The notes beneath the pieces were generated by a model, which searched no databases, was not told the origin of the DNA, and saw only the letters and a list, made by a program, of their open reading frames with translations. This document shows, piece after piece, positions 25,439-30,400 of a stretch of DNA of 30,400 bases. Each line of letters begins with the position of its first letter. Position 1 is the first letter of the stretch. The position numbers were made by a program, and so were the translations under genes. Origin of the DNA: Myxococcales bacterium (lineage in GTDB: Bacteria; Myxococcota; Polyangia; Polyangiales; Polyangiaceae); contig JAGQIY010000819.1 of assembly GCA_020430865.1 (NCBI GenBank), forward strand, positions 1 to 30,400, given 5' to 3'.

Positions 25439-26552
25439 GGATATTCTCCCCCTCACCGACGCCTCCCGGTGCCGGCCCGACGCAACGTGCGTGTCGGTCC
25501 GCGGTAACCCCGCAGATTGAGTCTCGACCGGCCGAGAGGCTCATCATCGGAGCCTCGAACGGCAGCATCACGGGAGCATCTGGCAAGGTCTTCGCGACCA
25601 GCTGCGAGCCGCGAACGCTCCAGCAGCCGACGTCGCCCCCGGCGCTCGCCGCGCACTGGAAGTCTCTCCCCCCGGCGCTCGCCACGACTCCGTCGGAGAA
25701 CCAGGGTCCCTCTGGGCTGGTCGCGTTGGGGTCGGAGCTTCCCGATTGCTCACCCCAGCAGTACAGCCCGTCCGCGAGCTCGGCGCAGGTGGTGAGGAAG
25801 CCACAGTACACCGCGCTGGCCTTGCCGGGCAGATCGACCGGTCCGGCCTCGAGCGGTGTATTCGTGACCCCCACCAGGGCGCCATCCTTGCCCAGTGGGC
25901 CAGCGGAGTCGCCTCCCCAGCAGAAAACGGAGCCCGATTCCGTGAGAGCGCAGGAGTGAAAGAAGCCTGCGCAGAGCTGAGTCGCGGGGCCATCCAGCTC
26001 CACGGGCTGGGTCGCCGACAGGGTTTCGTCGTCCCCGACGTCGTCCATGGCTTTCGTGCCGAGGAAGCGCGAGGTGCCCCAACACCGCACGGACCCATCT
26101 TCGAGCAACGCGCAGGCGTGCTCCTTGCCCGCCGCCACGCTCTTCGCGGCAGGCAGCTCCAAGAGAGGGACGTCAGCGGGCACTTCGTCGTCACCCACGG
26201 TCTCCAGGTTTCCCTGACCGAGCACGCCGGCTCCGGCGTCGCCCCAGCAACGCACGCCACCCCCACTCAGCACTGCACAGGAGAAGAGATCCCCCACGGA
26301 AATACTGATCGCCTCTCCACCGAGTTGCACGTCCTTCGTGCTGGGGGCAGCATCGTCGCCGTTGCCGTAGCCGAGCTGACCGCGAACCCCGCTGCCGAAG
26401 CACCGAACGGCGCCGCTCTCCAGACGTACACACACGTGCGCGCCGCCCGTTTGCAGCTCGATCACGGTGCCGGGAGACTGGCTCTGCCCCGGCTCGTCGT
26501 CCGACCCACAAGCGGCCAGCAAAAACCCCAATAATACGTAAGGTCGGCGCAC
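25428..26552 (-). CDS. RCC1-repeat lipoprotein
   Basis: 374 residues from a GTG start. The signal peptide (RRPYVLLGFLLAACGSDDEPG) has lipobox LAAC with Cys at residue 15. The rest is a beta-propeller of about seven RCC1-like repeats, each with the pattern xxCALxxxGxVxCWG: CVRLESGAVRCFG, CAVLSGGGVRCWG, CALLEDGSVRCWG, CALTESGSVFCWG, CAELADGLYCWG and two degenerate ones. The paired Cys in each blade suggest disulfides, fitting an exported protein. Such RCC1 lipoproteins are common in myxobacteria and of unknown function; they are not Ran exchange factors. The stop overlaps the start of the giant Cys-rich gene by 11 bp, so the two form one translational unit. Confidence 0.93.
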   Translation of the reverse strand: MRRPYVLLGFLLAACGSDDEPGQSQSPGTVIELQTGGAHVCVRLESGAVRCFGSGVRGQLGYGNGDDAAPSTKDVQLGGEAISISVGDLFSCAVLSGGGVRCWGDAGAGVLGQGNLETVGDDEVPADVPLLELPAAKSVAAGKEHACALLEDGSVRCWGTSRFLGTKAMDDVGDDETLSATQPVELDGPATQLCAGFFHSCALTESGSVFCWGGDSAGPLGKDGALVGVTNTPLEAGPVDLPGKASAVYCGFLTTCAELADGLYCWGEQSGSSDPNATSPEGPWFSDGVVASAGGRDFQCAASAGGDVGCWSVRGSQLVAKTLPDAPVMLPFEAPMMSLSAGRDSICGVTADRHARCVGPAPGGVGEGENIHVE

Positions 26553-26581
26553 TAGAAAAGCCTACACGACTCGCCGCGCGG

Positions 26582-26611
26582 AATAAATCGACCTAGCTCG
26601 GCAAGCAGCAA
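26582..26611 (-). promoter_or_regulatory. Promoter candidate for the RCC1 / Cys-rich operon
   Basis: On the minus strand TTGCTG (complement of 26606-26611) and TTTATT (complement of 26582-26587) are separated by 18 bp, about 30 bp before the GTG start. The surrounding patch (26581-26625) is unusually AT-rich for this genome. Moderate match to a housekeeping promoter. Confidence 0.35.
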
Positions 26612-26692
26612 TATTTTCGCAGTGGGCACTCTTGCGGTTCCCCTCAACCGGTCACTTCTCGCCCTTCAACCGACGATGTGCGGGACCTTCGC

Positions 26693-27442
26693 TCAGCCCA
26701 CGAGCCGCTGAAAGCGAGCCTCGCCGCGATACGCTACGAACTCCTCGTCTTCGCGGAAGTACTGTCGGTAGCAGTCGTCCCCCTCGAGCGCGTTCGACAT
26801 GCGCCGGTACATCTCGTCCGGGTTGCCCACCACGGCTGCACAGCAGGCCAGCAGGTACTCCACGTAGTGGTTGCCAGGGTGCATGGCGAGGGACTGCTCG
26901 AGGTCCTGGATGGCCTCAGCGTGGCGCCCAACCTGAACCTTGCACAGGCCGCGATACTGGTATCCATCGGCGTTCGGACTGAGCTCGAGGAGTCGGTCGA
27001 AATCGGGGAGCGCGTCCGCGAAACGACCGAACTGATCGGCCAGCAGCTTGCCTCTCAAGTGATACGGCCCGGGCTGACCTTGGTGCAACTCGATCGCTCG
27101 GTCGTAGTCTCTCAGCGCTGCCTCGCTCTGACCCAGCGCCGCCTCGGCCATCCCGCGCTGGAAGTGATACTGAGCCTGGTTGATCGGCGGCTCCAGCTCG
27201 ATCGCCTTGCCGTAGTCGGCGATCGCTTCCGCGAGGCAATTCATGCGGTGGTAGGCGAACGCACGCTGAGCGTAGGCTGTGACGTAGCGCTGCCGAAAGT
27301 GGTCATCCAGCGAGATGACCTCGCTGAAGCGGTCCACGGCGGCCTGGAGATCGCCTCGCCCGAGCAGCGCCTCACCTTCCGCGTAGAGCGCCACCAGCTT
27401 GTCGAAGAGCCCAGGAACCGAGTGCATCGGACGTTCGCTCAT
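26693..27442 (-). CDS. Tetratricopeptide repeat protein
   Basis: 249 residues from ATG 27442 (MSERPMHSVPGLFDKL). About five TPR units fill residues 15-215, e.g. YAEGEALLGRGDLQAAVDRFSEVISLD, YAQRAFAYHRMNCLAEAIADYGKAIELE, HFQRGMAEAALGQSEAALRDYDRAIEL and YRGLCKVQVGRHAEAIQDLEQSLAMHP. The C-terminal ~50 residues are another helical pair ending in FVAYRGEARFQRLVG. There is no signal peptide or membrane helix, so a cytoplasmic scaffold or adaptor is likely. An open frame upstream of 27442 reaches 27592 but is low-quality and would overlap the divergent gene. Partner unknown. Confidence 0.92.
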   Translation of the reverse strand: MSERPMHSVPGLFDKLVALYAEGEALLGRGDLQAAVDRFSEVISLDDHFRQRYVTAYAQRAFAYHRMNCLAEAIADYGKAIELEPPINQAQYHFQRGMAEAALGQSEAALRDYDRAIELHQGQPGPYHLRGKLLADQFGRFADALPDFDRLLELSPNADGYQYRGLCKVQVGRHAEAIQDLEQSLAMHPGNHYVEYLLACCAAVVGNPDEMYRRMSNALEGDDCYRQYFREDEEFVAYRGEARFQRLVG

Positions 27443-27560
27443 TGCCACAAGATAGCCGAGATGCGGCGGAGGTCGCGAACGATCCGCGCGATCGCCGGTG
27501 TTCGTGGCCCCCCGCTCGGCGGGCTCGCCATCCCTGATGTGAGCTGCTAGCACCGGTCGC

Positions 27561-28739
27561 ATGAAAGCCGTCGTCTTGGGCGCTGGACGCATGGGTAGAG
27601 CCGCTGCGTGGGACCTGGCACGTCAGCCAGGAATGACCTGCGTCAAGCTGGTAGATCGTGACGCCGATCTGCTCACCCGCGCAGGCAAGGAGCTCGAGTT
27701 CCTGCTCAGCGAGGGCCAGAAGTCGGGGCGCGCTGCGCGCATCGAGGGCCAGACCTTCGACCTCGATCGAGTTGGACCGCATGGAAACGAGCTATTGCCC
27801 GTGATCGAGGGCGCCGCGGTGGTCCTCTCATCGGCGGACTATCGCTTCAACGAAGCCGTCACCCGTGCTTGCATCCAGGCGGGCGCCCACATGTGCGACC
27901 TGGGCGGGAACCTGTTCGTGGTGGAGCGTCAGATGGCGATGAGCCAGGAGGCAGAGCGCGCAGGGATCTGTGTCGTCCCCGATACGGGCCTCGCTCCCGG
28001 CATGGCGTGCTTGCTGGGCGCGCTCGGCGTCGAGCACTTCGACTCCGTCGAGAGCCTCAGACTCAGAGTTGGAGGACTCCCAGCGCATCCCAAGCCTCCG
28101 CTGAACTACAAGCTGGTATTCTCCGTGCGGGGCCTGACGAACGAGTACCTGGAGCCGGCGGAGGTGCTCCGCGATGGCAAGCTCGAGCGGGTCCCGTCAT
28201 TGATCGACGTCGAGAGCCTCGCCTTCCCCGAGCCCTTCGGTGAGCTCGAGGCGTTCAACACCTCGGGGGGCTGCTCGACGCTGCCCAAGACGCTGCGCGA
28301 CAGGGTGCGCAACCTCGACTACAAGACCATCCGCTACCCGGGCCACTGTGCGGCGTTCGCTGGGATGCAGGCCATTGGCCTGTTCTCCGAGGAAATGATC
28401 AACGGCGTCGAGCCACGCAAGTTCGTCGAGGACCTGCTGGAGCGCCACCTGAACGACGACGACACCGACGTGGTCTTGGTGCGGGTGAGTATCGATGGGC
28501 TGAAGGAGGGCAAACGAAGCCGTCTGGTCTACGAGGTGATCGACCACCACAGCCCGGCGACCGGCCACAGCGCGATGGCGCGGACCACCGCCTACCCGGC
28601 CGCTGCGATCGCCTACATGCTCGCGGCGGGCGCCATCGAGAAGCGCGGCGTGCTGCCGGGAGAGCTCTGTGTACCCCTGAGCCCGTTCCTGAGCGCCGTG
28701 CGGGCGCGCGGCATCGAGGTCAAGGAGCGCTGGGAGTGA
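27561..28739 (+). CDS. L-lysine 6-dehydrogenase-like / saccharopine dehydrogenase-family enzyme
   Basis: 392 residues. The N-terminal Rossmann motif GAGRMG (7-12) binds NAD(P). The order of motifs follows the lysine 6-dehydrogenase branch of the saccharopine dehydrogenase family: DLGGNLFVVERQM, DTGLAPGMACLLG, LRVGGLPAHPKPPLNYKLVFS, FNTSGGCSTLPKTL, LDYKTIRYPGHC and MARTTAYPAAAIAYML. Family members oxidatively deaminate the lysine epsilon-amino group to 2-aminoadipate 6-semialdehyde, which cyclises to piperideine-6-carboxylate. An alternative is a related 2-amino acid dehydrogenase or a saccharopine reductase. The start ATG lies 118 bp from the divergent TPR gene. The next gene follows on the same strand with a gap of 38 bp. 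Confidence 0.85.
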   Translation: MKAVVLGAGRMGRAAAWDLARQPGMTCVKLVDRDADLLTRAGKELEFLLSEGQKSGRAARIEGQTFDLDRVGPHGNELLPVIEGAAVVLSSADYRFNEAVTRACIQAGAHMCDLGGNLFVVERQMAMSQEAERAGICVVPDTGLAPGMACLLGALGVEHFDSVESLRLRVGGLPAHPKPPLNYKLVFSVRGLTNEYLEPAEVLRDGKLERVPSLIDVESLAFPEPFGELEAFNTSGGCSTLPKTLRDRVRNLDYKTIRYPGHCAAFAGMQAIGLFSEEMINGVEPRKFVEDLLERHLNDDDTDVVLVRVSIDGLKEGKRSRLVYEVIDHHSPATGHSAMARTTAYPAAAIAYMLAAGAIEKRGVLPGELCVPLSPFLSAVRARGIEVKERWE

Positions 28740-28777
28740 GCGTAGCCCAGCAGACCGGTTCTGCGGAGAATGTTTCC

Positions 28778-29749
28778 ATGAGGCAACGGGCGACCGCGCA
28801 CTCGACGATCCGCGGCCTCGCGCTGAGCCTGGGAAGCCTCGCGCTGATCGGCTGTGCCGCGACGGGCGCAGGGGGAAGGGCTGCGGTGGGCGCGGGCGAA
28901 CCGCAACAGGCACCTGGAGCGTCTCCCCCCCAGACCCAACCCGGCGCTCTGGAGGCAGCGGAGAGCGCCCCGGGGCGACCGATCGCTGAGGAGGAACCGG
29001 AGGCGCCGCGAGTCGTCACGACCACCTGGCAGGCGATCTGCCCCGCAGAGATGGCGCTGGTCACGCGAGTCAAGGCCGCGTACTGCGTGGACCGCTGGGA
29101 GGGCACCCTCGAGCGCAAGCTGAAGGACGGACGCGCTCCCTGGCCCCCCAACCTCGAGATAGACGGGCGTGAGCGCGACTTCGTGGCGGTGAGCGTGAAG
29201 GGCAGGCGCCCCCAGGGCTACATCAGCGGTGAGCAGGCGGCGCTAGTCTGCGAGGCCGCTGGGAAGCGCCTGTGTTCAGCCGACGAGTGGGTCACCGCCT
29301 GTCGTGGGCCCAAGCTGACTCGATATCCGTACGGTAACGTCCGGAAGCCACATGTGTGCAACGATCGCTTCAAGGTCCTCGACAATCACCCGGTGCCCCG
29401 CCTGTGGAAGAAGGCACCGTCGAGCGACGACCCGATCAAGATGTGGCACCCGACGTTCATGAACGACAAGCGCCTCTTGCTCTTCGATCACACCACGGTG
29501 GAGACCGGGAGCATGGAAGGCTGCACGAACGAGTACGGTGTGTACGACATGGTCGGAAATCTGCACGAGTGGGTGTCCGACGCCGAAGGCACGTTCCGCG
29601 GGGGCTTCTTCATGGACACCTTCCAGAACGGCCAAGGCTGTGACTACCGCACGACGGGACACGGCTTCGAGTACCACGACTACTCGACGGGCTTTCGCTG
29701 CTGCGGCGACGTGGAGTGGAAGGAAACGACCAGTTCCTCGGGGAACTGA
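28778..29749 (+). CDS. Lipoprotein with SUMF1/FGE-type (C-type-lectin-like) domain
   Basis: 323 residues. ATG 28778 has a good Shine-Dalgarno (GGAG, 9 bases upstream), and it starts the signal peptide directly, with lipobox LIGC (Cys ~28). A GTG at 28736, overlapping the previous stop, is less likely. After a Pro/Ala linker, the domain (~95-320) shows sulfatase-modifying-factor hallmarks: YCVDRWEGT, KRLCSADEWVTACRG, YPYGN, YGVYDMVGNLHEWVSD, FRGGFFM and STGFRCCGD. In FGE this fold converts a Cys of sulfatases to formylglycine, but many relatives are ergothioneine-type or purely structural proteins. The catalytic Cys layout of true FGE is not evident, so another role is probable. Exported, membrane-anchored. 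Confidence 0.88.
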   Translation: MRQRATAHSTIRGLALSLGSLALIGCAATGAGGRAAVGAGEPQQAPGASPPQTQPGALEAAESAPGRPIAEEEPEAPRVVTTTWQAICPAEMALVTRVKAAYCVDRWEGTLERKLKDGRAPWPPNLEIDGRERDFVAVSVKGRRPQGYISGEQAALVCEAAGKRLCSADEWVTACRGPKLTRYPYGNVRKPHVCNDRFKVLDNHPVPRLWKKAPSSDDPIKMWHPTFMNDKRLLLFDHTTVETGSMEGCTNEYGVYDMVGNLHEWVSDAEGTFRGGFFMDTFQNGQGCDYRTTGHGFEYHDYSTGFRCCGDVEWKETTSSSGN

Positions 29750-29791
29750 GACTGAGTGACGCAGAGCTGGCCAGGGCAAGCGCGAGAGCGC

Positions 29792-30400
29792 TCAGCGGCG
29801 CAGCGCCTTGACCCAGGCCTCGAAGCTGCCGCGCTCTTGACCTCCTGGCGAGCGGCGCATCCAGTAAGCCCCGGCCTTGCCCGCCCCCGCTTCGCACATC
29901 GCGTTCTTTGCGAACGCGTCCAGGGCAGCCTCGAGGCCGCTCCGATCGCGGACGGCCTTCGAGACACCGGCGACCACCTCCGCCATCGGCTTGCAGCGCG
30001 GCGCGGGCTGCGGCAGGTAGATCGGCGCGGGTGAGCTGCAGCAGGCGTCGCGCAGAGTCGCGTAGGTCGCCATCTCGTACCAGCCCATGCGGCTCACGAA
30101 CCGCATGACCTGGGTGGTCTTACCGCCGGCCCCGAGGATGATCTGCTTCTTGAGCTCCAGCGCGCCCTTGCGCGGGTCGCTCTCCTCGCACATGCCGCCG
30201 AGGCTGGGTTCCTTGCGAAACGTATCCTCGGGGAGCCAGCGCTGCACACAAGCGCTGACGTCAGCGGCTGGCACCTCGGCCCCGGGTTCAGGCTTCGGCT
30301 CTGTGGCCTGTGGTTCTGCAGCCTTCGGCTCTGTGGCCTGTGGTTCTGCAGCCTTCGGCTCTGCAGCCTTCGGCTCTGCAGCCTTCGGCTCTGCAGCCTT
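29792..30400 (-). CDS. 3' part of a KAAEP-repeat protein, function unknown (partial)
   Basis: The frame is open to the window edge, so the gene starts outside. The visible 202 residues begin with seven pentapeptides, KAAEP or QATEP, then a short linker. A ~160-residue domain follows, with several Cys (ACVQRW, GGMCEE, DACCSS, PRCKPM, NAMCEAG) and helical segments (ELKKQIILGAGGKTTQVMRF, GLEAALDAFAKNAM). The domain is not recognised. A Lys/Glu/Pro/Ala tether before a Cys-containing domain suggests an exported, perhaps lipid-anchored protein, but the N-terminus is missing. It is convergent with the SUMF1-type gene (42 bp between stops). Confidence 0.8.
   Translation of the reverse strand, partial: KAAEPKAAEPKAAEPKAAEPQATEPKAAEPQATEPKPEPGAEVPAADVSACVQRWLPEDTFRKEPSLGGMCEESDPRKGALELKKQIILGAGGKTTQVMRFVSRMGWYEMATYATLRDACCSSPAPIYLPQPAPRCKPMAEVVAGVSKAVRDRSGLEAALDAFAKNAMCEAGAGKAGAYWMRRSPGGQERGSFEAWVKALRR
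30296..30400 (-). repeat. 15-bp tandem repeat coding KAAEP/QATEP
   Basis: Seven in-frame 15-bp units reach the end of the window. A 30-bp unit (ctgtggcctgtggttctgcagccttcggct-like) occurs twice, followed by near-identical 15-bp units (cttcggctctgcagc). High identity between units suggests recent expansion by slippage. Confidence 0.8.

Noticed and set aside
29779..29792. agcgc-gaga-gcgct hairpin as terminator
   Set aside because: Only five base pairs and it runs into the stop codon of the leftward gene; too weak to call.

Overview
The window looks like chromosomal DNA from a high-GC myxobacterium, probably of the Polyangiales/Sorangium type (inference). The reasons are very GC-rich third codon positions, two surface proteins ending in a Cys + hydrophobic helix + Arg cluster after Gly/Ala/Ser-rich stalks (MYXO-CTERM-like), long Cys-rich repeat lipoproteins, and many lipoproteins of unknown function. 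I see no tRNA, rRNA, CRISPR array, insertion sequence or prophage gene.

Layout. 1-405 is the 3' end of a surface protein, facing a proline-rich membrane protein (486-1478) across a 13-bp hairpin. Then come a small lipoprotein (1673-2419) and glutamine-dependent NAD synthetase nadE (2504-4177), all leftward. An ArsA/GET3-type ATPase runs rightward (4330-5250) and its 3' end overlaps a LysR regulator (5242-6129). The regulator is divergent from a TauE/SafE anion exporter (6210-6929), with a 14-bp palindrome between them.

The centre (6972-17973) is a leftward run of ten tightly spaced or overlapping genes: pseudo-receiver, radical SAM/SPASM-like enzyme, cheA, cheW, PAS-MCP, cheB, cheR, cheX, a PAS protein, and a soluble MCP. 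It is a complete chemosensory core without a CheY. Both receptors are soluble, CheA has two CheW-like domains and no recognisable P2 domain, the CheB receiver is atypical, and a receiver with Asn at the phosphorylation site plus a radical SAM enzyme sit at the head. This is the best candidate here for an unusual system. The output of the pathway cannot be read from the sequence.

The right part holds two unrecognised genes that start head to head (18031-18678 and 18677-19924), an aldehyde dehydrogenase (20004-21599), a 1202-residue Cys-rich repeat protein (21830-25438) translationally coupled to an RCC1-repeat lipoprotein (25428-26552), a TPR protein (26693-27442), a lysine 6-dehydrogenase-like enzyme (27561-28739), a lipoprotein with a SUMF1/FGE-type fold (28778-29749), and the 3' part of a protein with KAAEP repeats (29792-30400). 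The dehydrogenase and the aldehyde dehydrogenase could together turn lysine into 2-aminoadipate via piperideine-6-carboxylate (inference).
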